Shown piece after piece: positions 45,508-58,216 of a stretch of DNA of 64,000 nucleotides. Source of the DNA: Cornus controversa (lineage: Eukaryota > Streptophyta > Magnoliopsida > Cornales > Cornaceae); the NCBI GenBank assembly GCA_026545225.1, contig CM048849.1, positions 44,540,336 through 44,604,335 of the forward strand, given 5' to 3'. Position numbers and translations under genes: made by a program. The notes below the pieces were generated by a model. The model worked only from the letters and a program-made list of their open reading frames with translations. It did not search any database and was not told the DNA's origin. The first letter of the stretch is position 1, and each line of letters opens with the position of its first letter.

Positions 45508-45560
45508 GGTACAAATGGATACTGTGGATAATTTATGTCGTGGCAGTAGTTCTTAGAGGA
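45508..45560 (-). pseudogene. Ghost of a fourth class IV chitinase
   Basis: The minus strand encodes SSKNYCHDINYPQYPFV, against [17 protein letters not shown] in exon 2 of chitinase 3. The left neighbour (45385-45425) is the downstream flank found beside chitinases 1 and 3, and the right neighbour (45561 on) is the block found upstream of chitinase 2. Exon 1, the intron, the promoter and most of exon 2 are gone. Confidence 0.8.
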
Positions 45561-47116
45561 TAACTTTAACATTTGTATTGATAATTTGAGAGTGTTTTTG
45601 AAACCTTGTTATAAAAATTTTAGGAAGTTTCCAATTTTTGTTCATTGCCTATTAAAGAAGAATAGTAATTTCGGATATTTTTTGAAGAATAAAAAGACAT
45701 TTATTTTACAGTCAAGTGAATATTTATTTTGGCACCAAAGTTGTGGTTTAAAGGCATCTTCTTAAAATAAATGGTTGAAAATTATTAGCTGCTCCGTAAT
45801 AGTCATTAAAAAAAGAATCATGTGTCATGAGTCACCACAATGATTATAAATTTTACATCCTCATATGAGTTGTTCATTTTTATTTATTTATTGCTATTTC
45901 GTCCGACTAAAAAATATCAAAATATAATCGACTTTATTAATTAATTGCCACATTGTACATTTTGCAATTCTCTTCTATATCATATTTATATCGAAAGTGT
46001 CTTTCTTTCTATATCTCATCTTTGCAAATTTTACATACTCTTTCTATATTATACATTCACATTTATATAAAAAGTGACATCTCTTTCTATATTAGAGTTT
46101 TTCACACCAGTAGTCCGGTGAAATAATGTGATTAATTATATCATTTTTTTTAGGTTTTCCCAAAATAGATATATCTATTAAAAAAGCCAAAAACTAAAAT
46201 AAATCAAATCTTTTCATAACAACCCTTTAAATTTGTAAAAATCTCTCAACTTAGTAATACACATAATTAAGCAACCTGATAATTTTACAAGGAAACAATG
46301 CATTAATTGCACAACTCTTAAAAAATTTTATTACCAAAAATGAACATCTAATACAGAGGTGAGCGAAAAACCTAAGTTGTATCCCTTCGTCTTTCAGATT
46401 TAAAAGTTGAAAATTTAAATCACAAGGTGCATATATTATTTATTTGTCAGAATATATAAAAGAAGGGAAATGAATATGCATTATTTATTTGACGCATGTC
46501 AACTGTGCTTACCAAAGCTTTGGTGTGGTTTTTGAGATCTACCCAAGTGGTGATGAAAGAAGTTAAAAATAGAAAAAATAAATGTGTGATGTTTGCAATA
46601 TTTATATAATTCATTGAACCATGTGGATACACTATAATAATTGAAGAAGAGCAAAAATTTAAATAACCGAAGGCTTGGGCCTATAATTAAATCATTATTC
46701 ATTGAATAATGTTAATAATAATTGGGAGTGAAGTAAATCCAGATCTTGTGCACGTTCTATTTTGGAGCACAGTAATAATAAACTCGCTGTTATGAATGAA
46801 AGACAAAACTATGTTTTGTTGAGAAATATAATATTTTTATACTTTTTTAATATTTGAAATGAAAAACCAGGAAAGGACGTGTTTGTCGATAAGTTCAAAT
46901 CAAGTCTATTATCTAACAAACATCACAGAACTTGTCATCCCTTAATTATTTTTAGATAAAGCTTTGGATACAAAACGTATAATCGCTAGACTGAACTGAG
47001 GATAAAAAAAGAACAGAAAATAGTTATTGTGAAGGTTCTCACGTGAAATTGTGGTATACGCAAACAAATGGATGAAGCACAAGTTGCAACTAAGTTCGCA
47101 GAAAAACTAAACATAA

Positions 47117-47169
<53 letters not shown>

Positions 47170-47423
47170 AATTATAGTTAAGTAGCTTAATAGTCATAAT
47201 TATATATCACTATAGTTAAATAGTTTAATAACGTCCAACTCATACACTATGTTGCTACCGTTGCCCGCAACGGGTTGATATTAGTCATTAGCTTGGGTTG
47301 GGAATGGGTTATACCTTGTTTGGACTGGAAGTTTTGTTAGCATGGGCTTTGCCTAATGCACCTTTTGGACTTCAATTTGGACCTATGTACAATTTTTTAT
47401 TTATTGAATTACTACTTACCTTT

Positions 47424-47460
<37 letters not shown>

Positions 47461-47620
47461 ATTAGCTGCATATATTATACCAAAAATTAAATGGGCTTGC
47501 GTGTATTATACCAAAGGTGAAGTGGGTTAATTTGTACGGATTATACCAATAATTTGGTGGATTTTTCTAAATTATGCAATAATTTCATGAGCACATGCAT
47601 ATTATACCAAGAACTAGAGG
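45561..47620. repeat. Chitinase upstream block, third copy
   Basis: 45561-46320 matches 34585-35020 and 35160-36030. 46440-46740 matches 36960-37270. 46870-47005 matches 38300-38410. 47460-47620 (TATTATACCAAAAATTAAAT, ACGGATTATACCA, AGAGGCTAGTTTGGTTT) matches 59938-60095. (AG)n at 47131-47166 and (AT)n at 47425-47456. No genes. Confidence 0.75.
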
Positions 47621-47790
47621 CTAGTTTGGTTTTATTTTTTTTGGAATGAGTTTCTAAAAACAATGAAGAAATAAAATTATTTTCAAATAACTATAAAAGA
47701 TAATTTTATAAAATCAACCCTATTTTAACTCAATTTTCAAATAACTATTTACAAAAAAGGTCAATTAAATGAATTTTTAAATAATTTTAA

Positions 47791-49024
47791 GGGAAAACTA
47801 CACTTAAATAAAGTTAGGAGGCCTAAATTACAAAGTGATCTATTTTAAAATTTTATTTTTCACTTTGGTTGAATTAAGCAAAATAAATACATATGCATTG
47901 AAAATTATTATTCAGTCCAAAATGTCATTTAATCTCTTATTCCAAAATATCAAATTATCCTTTTTAAATCAAATAATTCATTCACTCAATAAATTAAGAA
48001 AATATTTGGAACATCGTTTGGTTTCTGAGAAATAAAAGTAATCCAGTAAAAATGAATAAACTCATAAAGTAAAACAAAATATACGTTATACAAACACTTG
48101 TGAGTATGTTAGTATATTGTAAAGTAGTCAAAAATTAGACAATCTAATATGGCGTGAATGACAACCAACTTCTTTTTCCTTTTAGATTAATGTAAGTGGA
48201 TACACTTGTGATATCACAACACATCAACTATATTTGGATAGGAATGAGTAGATTTTTCATATGTGCTTGGATAACTTTTCGGTCTAGTATGTCTAAAAAT
48301 ATATGAGTATAAGAAAGAAATATTACATCAAAACATGAGGCACAAAGATAAGAAAAATCTAAATTTCACAAGTAAGCTCCTATAAATTTCAAGTATACCT
48401 GTAAATACAAACAAAATTTGAGTTTTATCAGCAAATGAATTATGAGTTATTCTACATATTAATATGTCTTTCACTAAATCAAATTAAAAACATATTTAAA
48501 CAAGCAAATATGAATTAGATAATTGATAATGAGAATTTAAAAAAGTGATTAATGAAACCGTTCATCACATTTAAAAACCTCAAAGACCCATTGGCACGTG
48601 AATTTGTCATACAATTCAAAAATTAGTTCACTAATTTTATTTTATTTTATTTTTGAAAAGTAAAAAAAAATAGTTCAGTAAAGAAAAATAAGAGACCATA
48701 TTTTCGTGATGAGAGATGATTAATGACCAAAAATTTATCCAGACAGGTGTTTTGTAATGAATTTAATTTTCTTCCAGTGAGACGAAAAGACAATGATATG
48801 TTGAATTTTCTTTAGTGACGCACAACGCTCATTCAGTCGCACAAGAACCAAATAGAGTTTAGTGTGGGTTGGAATAAGAGATTGAAAGGTATTTTGGACT
48901 TCAATAATAATTTTCAATACATATGTGATTATTTTGTTTAATTCAACCAAAATAAAAAATAAACTTTTAAAATAAACCACGTTGTAATTTAACCCTCCTA
49001 ACTTTATTTAAGTGTAATTTTTCT
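47791..49024. mobile_element. MULE-type MITE with about 155-bp inverted repeats, 1234 bp
   Basis: Ends GGGAAAACTACACTTAAATA...AGTTAGGAGG and the complement of AGAAAAATTACACTTAAATA...AGTTAGGAGG. The arms run on through CACTTTGGTTGAATTAA and AATCTCTTATTCCAA. An exact 9-bp target duplication TAATTTTAA lies at 47782-47790 and 49025-49033. Both arms show a short open frame because they are copies of each other; there is no transposase. Confidence 0.92.
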
Positions 49025-49033
49025 TAATTTTAA

Positions 49034-50635
49034 ATTCTTTACTATTTAAAGGAAAAAATAATAATATTGTTATGAAGTTAACCTCATGAGATCGACAGTA
49101 AAATACATGATATACATAGTAGAAAAATATAACATGCTCTCTTTTGTGGAACTATTCACCTCAACCCAACCCTTTGAGAACTAGAATCCATCATATGAAA
49201 AACACGTTATATATATATATAGACGATTTTACCGTTATAAAAACCCATGTTCAGAAAAATAAGAAACAAAAAGTTCAGCTGGGGAGAGTTTAAAATTCTG
49301 TTGAAGATATTAGATTTCATTTGGATGAAAATTTTTAAGTGAATAAATTTAGATAGGTAAATTAGACTGACACATTTTGAGATTTGCATTAATTATAAGT
49401 AAATTAAACTTTTGTCACGTAGTATCCACGCCACTCCCGACGTTTGCTCTGTGTTATGCCAACACCCGTGTCGATAGAGGAACATTGTGTCAGCGTACTA
49501 AGGGTCTCTAACAAGTTAATTTACCAATTTAACTGTTACAACTCTTTTTCGTGGAACAAAATAGCCTTTCAGTTGAACTTTGCAAGTGTACTATATTTAT
49601 ATGTATTTCTTTATATAACATATTATATAACATTAAGAAAACATGTAATTGATTATTATGCATTTACAAATTGTAATTTTTAAATATGTAATTGTGCATT
49701 TACAAATTGTGAATTTTTAATTGTGCAAACCTACCGATTTCAAATTTTACAAAATCAATTTCCATACCGGTACATTTTATTTACCTTAAATCTTTATTTT
49801 TGAAAATGTAAACCCTTAATAAGTTTAATTTTTCATATTAATTAAATATGGATTAATTTTTTAAGTTCACAACGTACATATATGCATATGATTTTTTAAA
49901 ATTTGAAAATATTAATTGCATAAAAATTACATTTAATTTGCAATTTTTTAATTTAAAAAATTTACAATTTATAAATGCAAATGTTTACAATTTTTCAAAA
50001 TCCAAATCATATATAGTTAGATATATACAAGTATATCAGATATCCATCCCATGAGAGAAGGCTCCCCTTTGTATGCCCAAGACCTCCTTTTTCTCCTTCC
50101 CAATCAAGGTCCACCTCGATCCAAGCCTTCCGAAACTGATTCGATATGTTGACCTTGCGTCGGAGTGCGAGTTCCTGTAATTAGCTTCCTGTTCTAATTA
50201 CCGAAATAAATTCAGAGATCAAAAGTAACAGGAACAAAAGGTAAGCTAATACAGTTAATTGAATGAATAAGGAGAAAAAAAAAATAGAATTATTCAAGCT
50301 TGACTCTTTTAGTAAACAAGTCTAATAAATGAGTTCGAGCTCGAGCTCGACTTATTTACTAAACGAATGAGTTTGAACTGTTCGTGAATAGTTTAGTTCA
50401 TTTACAACCCTATGTATGAGTTTGAACTGTTAGTGAATAGTTTAGTTCATTTACAACCCTATGTATCTGTGAATGATAATTCAAATTTGACATTAAGTAG
50501 TCCAATGTTTTTAGTTTTGTTTATTATTCTTCAAATTCTAAGTATACCTCGTCCTTCATCATGTCAGAACGATGTAGTTATTTAGTGTGATTTCTTTTTT
50601 TCATCTTTCTTTTCGGTAATTGAAGTTAATTATTA
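49034..50635. other. Non-coding with dispersed repeat pieces
   Basis: 49190-49370 matches 16735-16960. 50050-50190 matches 22960-23095. A short tandem copy (GAACTGTT.GTGAATAGTTTA...TTTACAACCCTATGTAT) lies at 50376-50467. 50480-50590 matches 43860-43965. No gene seen. Confidence 0.55.
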
Positions 50636-50807
50636 GGGTAATACTACTCAGGCAGAATTCGTAGGCAGAATTCATAGGCAGAAAGTTTTACATCTATTGG
50701 ATGCATGTGGTGAGTGTATGTGGTGGGACTTACCACATGCATCCAATGGATATAAAACATTCTGCCTATGAATTCTATCTACGAATTCTGCCTAAGTAGC
50801 ATTACCC
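50636..50807. mobile_element. Foldback MITE, 172 bp
   Basis: Nearly the whole element is a hairpin: GGGTAATACTACTCAGGCAG...GCATGTGG pairs with CCACATGC...CTGCCTAAGTAGCATTACCC. Flanks TAATTATTA (50627-50635) and TAAATATTA (50808-50816) fit a 9-bp target duplication with one mismatch; a TA dinucleotide duplication (mariner type) is the alternative. Confidence 0.82.
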
Positions 50808-50816
50808 TAAATATTA

Positions 50817-52600
50817 TGATAAATATTTCTGGCCTCCGCTGCCTTTGTCATATTATTGCTAGACTGAAACTTTTTAATGAATGATAATCAATATCTATTG
50901 AGATTTATTCAAATACCTTTGCCTCTTTTGCCGTCGGTCAATACTTTCTAAAACGACCATTTTAACTATTTATGTTTAGACAATATTACCCTTAAAACTC
51001 TTTTTTTTCTCCCAAAATTAGCATTTTTCTTGAATAACTGTTAGACAAAAACCATGTGACACCCACAATGTCACAGAGATTGAAGATGGAGAGAGGACAG
51101 AGGAAGGAAGAGAAGCTCGAGCCACATAATACCCACAAAGAAATTGGGCTTCTCGTCGACCAAGTAATCGCCATACTCTCGCGTTCGATCCCCTCCCACG
51201 ACCCAACAATTACAGGTCATTGTTTGACCCTCTAAACACTATCAAATGATCAAATCCACATAAGACCCATGTTAATCAATTTCCCATGTATAAATCTATT
51301 TTTAAAAACCCAAAATCATTCCAAATCATGTCCTAACCTAACCGCTCGAATCCATGGAAACCCAGAAAGACTTGCAACTCTCCCTTTCGCTATCAACCCC
51401 AACCTCCATCCATTTAACCCAAAACTTAGACCAAACATGGATCTAAACTGTTTGTAGATTGGATACCTAGCTAGCGACATATGGCGTTAAAAAATATATA
51501 TATAAATATATTTTTGTGTGTGCGTGTGTGAGTGTGAGACATCAGCTTTTGGACAGAACCGTGTTTGGAACTCTAACACGGATTAACTTTGCATTGCCAC
51601 AAAGGTCTTTTCCGATTTAAATAGTTGACACATGGCATTAAATGGATTCGTATCATTTTGTAATTGAAACTGTGGTCATGGTTTGAATTCATGTATAAAA
51701 ATTCGGGATGACAATTTTGTACACTCTCTCGAGTATTTTTTTTTTTTTTTTTGTAGGATAGAGTTTTTGAAAGAAAAATTGAACTCACCTCACCGTGAGT
51801 ATGGAATGGGTTTGGGATTCCATAAGTATCCTCACCGTACGTATGAAATGGGTTCGGGATTCCATAAGTACTTGCCCCGTTGATAAATTTAATTTTTATA
51901 AATATATATGCATATTATATACTTTTTAAATTTTTTAACCTAAACCTAACCTAACATTTTATTTTCTCACAAAGTCACAAATTGGTTGTATTAAGCCTTC
52001 TTAATCATTGGATCTGGACTATATTTTTATATTATTTTTTGGTTGTATTAAGCCTTGTTTTTATTTTATTTTTTGGTTGTATTAAGCCTTCTTTCATTAT
52101 TGGATCATACTTGTTACTGAGCTCTTTAATTGTGAGATGTAATTTTTGTAATAGACTCTTTAATTGTGAAATGTAGTTTCTTTTAATTGTGGAATCTTGT
52201 CATTTTACTTCTTAAACAGGGGCTATATTGTTTTGAATTTAATAGTATCAAACTTGCTACTGGCCACTGGACTTGTATCTTTTAAAAAAAAATAAATTTT
52301 GGTTAATATTTTGATGTGATTACAAATCTGCGGGGCGGGACGAGGAGGAGTAGGGCGAGGACAGGGTGGGTTTTCTTCCAACGGAGCAGGGATGGATTTT
52401 GAAATCCTGCCTTGTCTCAAACCCGTAACGAGTTTGGCAATCGTATTGAAAGCAATGGGGCGGGAATGGGTTTAAACAAACCAGTGCCATACCCGCTCTA
52501 TTACCATCCCTAATAAACACAGCATATGAGAATGAGAAAGGGTATGAATGTAAATTGATATTTTATAGATGACACCAACCTACACATCAATTTTTTAAAC
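50817..52600. other. Non-coding; decayed element at about 52320-52513
   Basis: No coding region recognised. AAGTATCCTCACCGTACGTATGAAATGGGTTCGGGATTCC-like words are duplicated at 51800-51872. The GC-richer patch 52320-52513, ending ATTACCATCCCTAA, resembles 38550-38740. Confidence 0.45.
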
Positions 52601-53866
52601 TTTAGTGAGGGCAAAATATTAATTTAACAAGTGATTAACTTGTGACAAGAACAACATGGGCCCAACAACAAATAAAGAGGCCCAACAACAGACAAAACAT
52701 GCCCCACAGAATGAAAGAAGGCCTAAGAAAAGCCTAAAGGGCAAAGACTACAAAAACAGCAACTAAGCCCAATCATCAAACACAGCCCAACCCAGACTCC
52801 AGAAAGAGACAACCAGAAACCGAAATATACCCTGTATTGATCGAGCTCTGCAATGTTGGCTAGAAAACACAAGAACAAAGGCTAAACAAGTCTCTGGTTT
52901 AAACCCTCTGGTTATTGCATTTGGAGGGAGAGAAATAGAAGAATGTATGTTAATGAATTCAAGGACATTGGCTCTATTAGATCTGATATCATCTGCATGA
53001 TAAAGTATAAGCTTTTAGGGCTGCACAAGGTTACAGATTCTCAATCTAGCACATGGGTACAAATGGAATGGGGTCTTTCTAACTTTATATTTTCTCATCA
53101 TGCTTAAATTGTCCATCCTGTGGTGCCTCTTCACTTGCTTTGAAGAAGCTCTTGTTTGTTTTTTGTATAGTGCCAATTTTTTTCATATCTCTGTTTATTT
53201 TTTGGGCCCTCATATCACAGAGATCTGAACAAATGATACTTCTAGTTTTATTCCTCGTAACTATAACAATTATCTCTTACCCGGTCTGAAGTGGGGAGAC
53301 GCCCTTCACGAATTCTAAGGATTGGAAACTTCCCTCCATAGTAGATTGTGATATTAAATAAATTGTCCACATTACTTAAAATGTTGAAGATCCATGAAGA
53401 AGTATTTGAAGATAGACTCCAAATCAATGCTTGCTTAAGTTTTGTTTGGCTATTTGCAAGGAAGCATCTTAGTGAGTCTTTTTCAGATAATTGCTGTTAT
53501 TTAGTACTCCCAATTAGCTAGCTATTACCAAAGGTGATTTATAGGGCTAACAAAACAAGGCAAGAAGTTTAGATCGGAATCAAATTAGCTCTTAATTTTA
53601 ACTGTTCTGTTTTAGTTCTTTTCATCTCCTAAGCTATCTTTTATGGACATTGAATAATGTAAATATGTAAAAAAAAAAAAAAAAAAATTGCTATAGGATG
53701 AACCAAACGATACTTTTTGATTCATATTATTTATTTAATGATCCTTATATATAGATAATCACATATCAATACAAGTAGTCGAAGATACTTACAGGAAAGT
53801 ATCAATAAGAACCTAAACAAATTAAGTTCAGACTACTTTTTATTTCCTTACAAGTCATGTACCCAC

Positions 53867-53898
<32 letters not shown>

Positions 53899-53918
53899 GA
53901 AGAACTCTAATATGTGAC
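52601..53918. other. Chitinase 3 downstream block
   Basis: 52690-52830 matches the flank of chitinases 1 and 2 (AAAGGGCAAAGACTA, CCCAATCATCAAACAC, ACCAGAAACCGAAATA). 53360-53735 matches 44790-45425. Poly-A run at 53670-53688, (AT)n/(AC)n at 53866-53895. Confidence 0.65.
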
Positions 53919-54438
53919 CTAGCAGTAGAGATTATCGCCAGGCGTGACACCAATTTTGTTACAGTAGTCCAAGTAATACTGTACACGAGAATTAACAGCG
54001 GGAGAGTTTCCACCATTACATTCAATACTATTGATGGCACGGATTGTTGCCCCGAACCCTTGTCCCACGACACGGTCAACATTCTCCATCCAAAACCATA
54101 AGGCCGTCTTGAAGGACACAACTACGTTTGAGGCCACAATGTCAGGGTTGTTTAGTCCATCAAATCCGATATCATATCCGGCTGGACCATAATTGTAGTT
54201 CCATGATAGCTGAATAGGTCCTCGCCCATAGTAACCCTTGCCGGCTACACATGGATACTGTGGATAATCTATGTCGTTGCAGTAGTTCTTAGAGGTACCA
54301 TTAATCTCATTAATATAGCAAAAAACTGCACAAACAAAACATTTAATTGATTCTCATATTTATGCATCTTTTATGATAACTTTTGAAAAAGTATATTCAC
54401 ATATATACATGCATGCACTAGCATATTTACATGCTACC

Positions 54439-54474
<36 letters not shown>

Positions 54475-54922
54475 TATATAATTAGAGAGAGAGAGATGAT
54501 GAAATATTCTTACATCCAGTTTCATGTGTTACATGAGCAAAGAAAGCTGCAATCTCACGCTTGGAAATATCAACACTACAAGTGGTGCCAAATTTAGGAT
54601 AAGAATTGGCAGCTTCAAGAAATGCAGCTCTGGTGTAGAAGTTCTTTCCCTCACAATTCGCACCGGCTTTGTTGATGATAGCATTAAAGAATTCATCCGT
54701 CACAACATCAGCAACCACGACACCACTAAGTTTGCAAGGACCCTCCTTGCAACCAAAGCAGCAATAGTCATCACTAGTGCCACAGTACCCATAATAACTG
54801 CAGCACAAATTGGGGGCACAACCGCAGTTCTGACCCACCACGGATTCCGGCAGAAATCCGGTGAGGATTCCGGCCAGAATGACAGTGATCAGTAAGGTAT
54901 TTTCTAATTTGAAAGAAGCCAT
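53919..54922 (-). CDS. Class IV chitinase 3 (GH19 with hevein domain), two exons
   Basis: Exons 54922-54514 and 54325-53919 on the minus strand, with a 188-bp GTAAGA...GCAG intron, encode 271 residues. The start is the ATG of [20 protein letters not shown]; the open frame extends further upstream, but the TATA box sits there. The signal peptide is about 1-30. The hevein domain (31-63) has all expected cysteines and the aromatic contacts ([28 protein letters not shown]). The GH19 domain has Glu134 (HVTHETG) and Glu143 ([10 protein letters not shown]), [25 protein letters not shown] and [17 protein letters not shown]. It ends at GDNLYC with no tail. It is the most canonical of the three paralogues and likely an apoplastic, stress-induced chitinase. 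Its promoter beyond the TATA box is displaced by a 698-bp insertion. Confidence 0.95.
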
Positions 54923-54975
54923 GTTATTGTTAGAAGAGAAATGTGGGGTGTAATGATAAAGTTGAGAGAGGTACA

Positions 54976-54986
54976 TATTTATAATG
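54976..54986 (-). promoter_or_regulatory. TATA box of chitinase 3
   Basis: Minus-strand CATTATAAATA, about 55 bases upstream of the ATG. It overlaps the left 8-bp TTATAATG copy that borders the insertion 54987-55684. Confidence 0.75.
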
Positions 54987-55684
54987 TGAGCAGCCTCGAA
55001 TTTGTATCTTGAAGATGACGTGGTAATATTAAAAAGACATAAATATCATTTATTTTGATACATATTACACTTTTCATAATTTTTAATATTTTATCAAACT
55101 AAATAAATTTCATTAAAGGAGGAAGTACGAACCATAATCAAATTGGATTTCTCTCTCTAATTTTTTTTATATTTATTATATATACATATATTGTCTTTTG
55201 CACTCCTTCCACTTCTCTCTATATTTCTTTCTAATTTAACTTTGATCGAAAATATCAAATCAAAATAAAATTATAAGAAAATTTAATTATATTATGTGAT
55301 TATTTAATTATTCACAAACTTAGATAATGGAGAAAATTAGAGTTTTTATTCAAGAGAAATAGTTTCAAGCTTATGTTAAAGAAATTATGAATTTTTTTTT
55401 TTGTAATTTCTTGTCTCAATTTGAAAATTTAATGGAAATGATCTTTCAAAGGAAGATATAAGCATAAAAATTAATTTGAATTTTCTGTTTTTGAGTTATG
55501 TTAGGATTTAGATTTTATAATGTTAATTTTTGCTATTTTTTTCTCTTTTTCCTTCATGTATTCTCTCAAAATAATTACTTTTAAAATATAAAAAGTTACC
55601 AAATAATCAACCACCTAATGCAAAATAATCAACCCTTAATTACATATACTAATTCATGAATTATACTGGATGTTTAGCATTTTC
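54987..55684. mobile_element. 698-bp insertion in the chitinase 3 promoter, type unknown
   Basis: Chitinases 1 and 2 have TATTTATAATG followed directly by GAAGCTA or GCATGCATGCGAAGCTA (on +). Here the two halves are 698 bp apart, each carrying TTATAATG (54979-54986 and 55685-55692), as after an insertion with an 8-bp target duplication. The ends (TGAGCAGCCTCG / CATTTTCC) show no clear inverted repeats. The insert is AT-rich and has no coding signal. Confidence 0.75.
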
Positions 55685-55692
55685 CTTATAAT

Positions 55693-57389
55693 GCATGCAT
55701 GTGAAGTTAGCACTCAATTTTCTAGAATACTAGTGTGTGTATGGTTTGGTCTGTGGTAGACTGACTTGTCAATGAGAAGGATTAAGATGATTTATTTTAT
55801 TTCAAAGAGGATATATAATTAAGAGTAGGAATATAATGTCCATTGTCCAGATATAAATTTCCAAGTTGTTGTGTGTGTGTACACACACTACTATTAAAAG
55901 TACACAGCGTTTCTCATTATTTTCAATTTTTATATAATATTATTTATTGTAATAAATAAATTGAAACATAACCTTTATTGAATTCTTAAACAAAACGTAT
56001 TTTTTTTAAAATCTATTTCTTTTCTCAAACTTCATACATATAATATAAAATCTTTCAATTCTAAAATTTAGAGAAAAAAGATTATTAATAATTTACATCT
56101 CCTTCTCTCATACTACTAAACTCTTAATTTCTCACTCTATTAATCACTGATGATGTAAATAACTAATTCACAAACTTAATAACAACATAAACTCTACTCT
56201 CATTTTTTTTCCTTTTACACTTGATACCTAATAATTTGTAATTTGTATAACAAATTCAATTCAAATTATAAATCCAGTTTTACTAGTCTGTGTGTGTATG
56301 TATATGCTCATGCTCCTTCCATGTAAGGAGGTCTTTCTAAACTTACCAAAAGAAAAGTGCATTTTGCACTTAAAATTTTCATATAGACATATACAAGGAA
56401 GACTCATAGTAAACCCAATCAATAATAGCACCACAAGTAGATATTGGTTTAGCCGAACATGCCATGTCATTGGTATGCCAAACCAATGAGAACGCGCCAA
56501 TTAATAATTTCTTTTTTTTGGTAAGGTAAAATAAGTATATTAAATGAGAATGTGACTCACAATGGAGTAAACATATTGTCATTACAATTGAGATGAGCTA
56601 ACAAGGAAAGCAGAGTAGTAAGTGGCTTGTTAAGAAGCAAACAGGGCATCAGAGCTTGGTGCATTGAGGAATTGAATAAGATGGAATGCCGGAGATTGTA
56701 ATAGGTTATCACAACCTTGTTAGCGTCGAGCCATTGTCAGTGGTCAGGTGGCTTCCGTGATGGTCTTATGCATTAGCTCGGAAGATGCCATGACACTGCT
56801 AGAAGGCGTGAAGTTTTGTTGTCCTTGAATTTGCAAGAGTGTAATATAAGTTTGATTGTCTCATGTATGATGCAAATGATGGCTCGAGGAGTTGAGATTT
56901 TGTCCAATCAATGAAACTTGTCTAATCTACATATAAAAAATGTTTTTTAAAAACTAAAATGGTCCATTTTTATTAGATGGACATACCATTAACATGGTCC
57001 ACTCTACATGTACATGCACCGTATTTCTTACAAGAGAATAACTTCATGACACGTAATCTGTCTCAAAAAAACTTGGTGATCGAATTTTATGTTCTATATA
57101 CATAGTATTTTCTGCTAGAGAAAAATTTAAGATGTAGGAAGATATTATCGTATGCTTTGTTTTTATGTAACAGAATCGAAATACTGCATGTATAAGATAC
57201 TACTGCTGTTATTATATAAAATAAAATAAGAATTATAAATAAATTAAAATCGTTTTTCCCAATCAAAACATTGGCAAGACAATTAAAACTGTCATTTTTA
57301 TCGTAAATTCTACTTTGCCATCAGGTTCTAATTAGGCCAAATGCAAGACCTGTAGATCGATTACATATACTTGGAGGAAAGGAGAACCT
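55693..57389. other. Displaced chitinase 3 promoter, then unassigned DNA
   Basis: 55693-55870 continues the promoter shared with chitinases 1 and 2, and holds a W-box core in ATTGACAAGTCAGT (minus strand, near 55765). 56510-56900 starts with a T-run (TTTTTTTTGGTAAGGTAAAA) and may be a retroposed 3' end on the minus strand; its source was not recognised. Confidence 0.5.
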
Positions 57390-58216
57390 GTAGAATTGTC
57401 TATTTTGGACCACAATATAATCAGACTAGACATCCCTCCAACAAGTGAAGTTATGCATAACTTCACCCAGTAATTGTGAGGTCAAGTTTTATTATCTATC
57501 ATATAAAAGACTTCCATTTACCATATATATATATATATATATGACATATTATGTAAATTGAAACATAACTATTTCTAATAAGTTTCTAGTAACACTCCAA
57601 TCCAACACAACTATGAACAATATAACTCATCAATGAAGTAGTAATTTCCGGAGCATTCAATATGTTAGTGACAAACAAACATTTTTCTAGTAATGTAATA
57701 TTTGATTCGAACCAATCCATCTGACTCACCAATTTGGAAAGAAAAAGGGGCATGAAAAATGAGTATTATCACCCTCTTTTATTTTATTCTTAGAAAAGGA
57801 CGTGTTTGTTGGGGAGTGGTGGTCCCGGTGGACCTTGTCAATAACTTCAAATCAAGTATATCATCTAACATTCTCACCCTCTTTTATTTTGAGATAAAGC
57901 TTTTAATACAAACACGTTATCACTAAACTGAACTGAGGGTGAAAAAAGAAAATAGTTATTGTGAAGACCCTCTCACGTGAAATTGTGGTATCGATTTAGT
58001 GTCACACAATCGAGTGGAAGAAGCACAAGTTTCATTCAGTCCAATAAATGAGAACTAAGTTCACAGCAAGAGCCCTCATTATCGTCTAAAGAAAAATTAA
58101 ACATGAAAAAAAGGAAAGAATTAGAGAATAATATAATTATAGTTGTGTAGCTTAATAGTTATAAGGTTTAAAATCATAAAATCCGTTTATTTACTGTATA
58201 AAATTATATCATATTA
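57390..58216. repeat. Chitinase upstream block, copy near chitinase 3
   Basis: 57400-57520 matches 37335-37500 and 59285-59420. 57710-57990 (CCAATTTGGAAAGAAAA, AAAAGGACGTGTTTGTTGG, GATAAAGCTTTTAATACAAA, TCACGTGAAATTGTGGTAT) matches 38240-38410 and 46870-47060. Confidence 0.7.

Noticed and set aside
47835-48980. Two similar small proteins on opposite strands
   Set aside because: They are the two arms of one MITE, so the likeness is the inverted repeat.
56510-56900. T-run followed by unique sequence, as a processed gene copy on the minus strand
   Set aside because: No parent coding sequence was recognised, so it is only noted in the flank entry.
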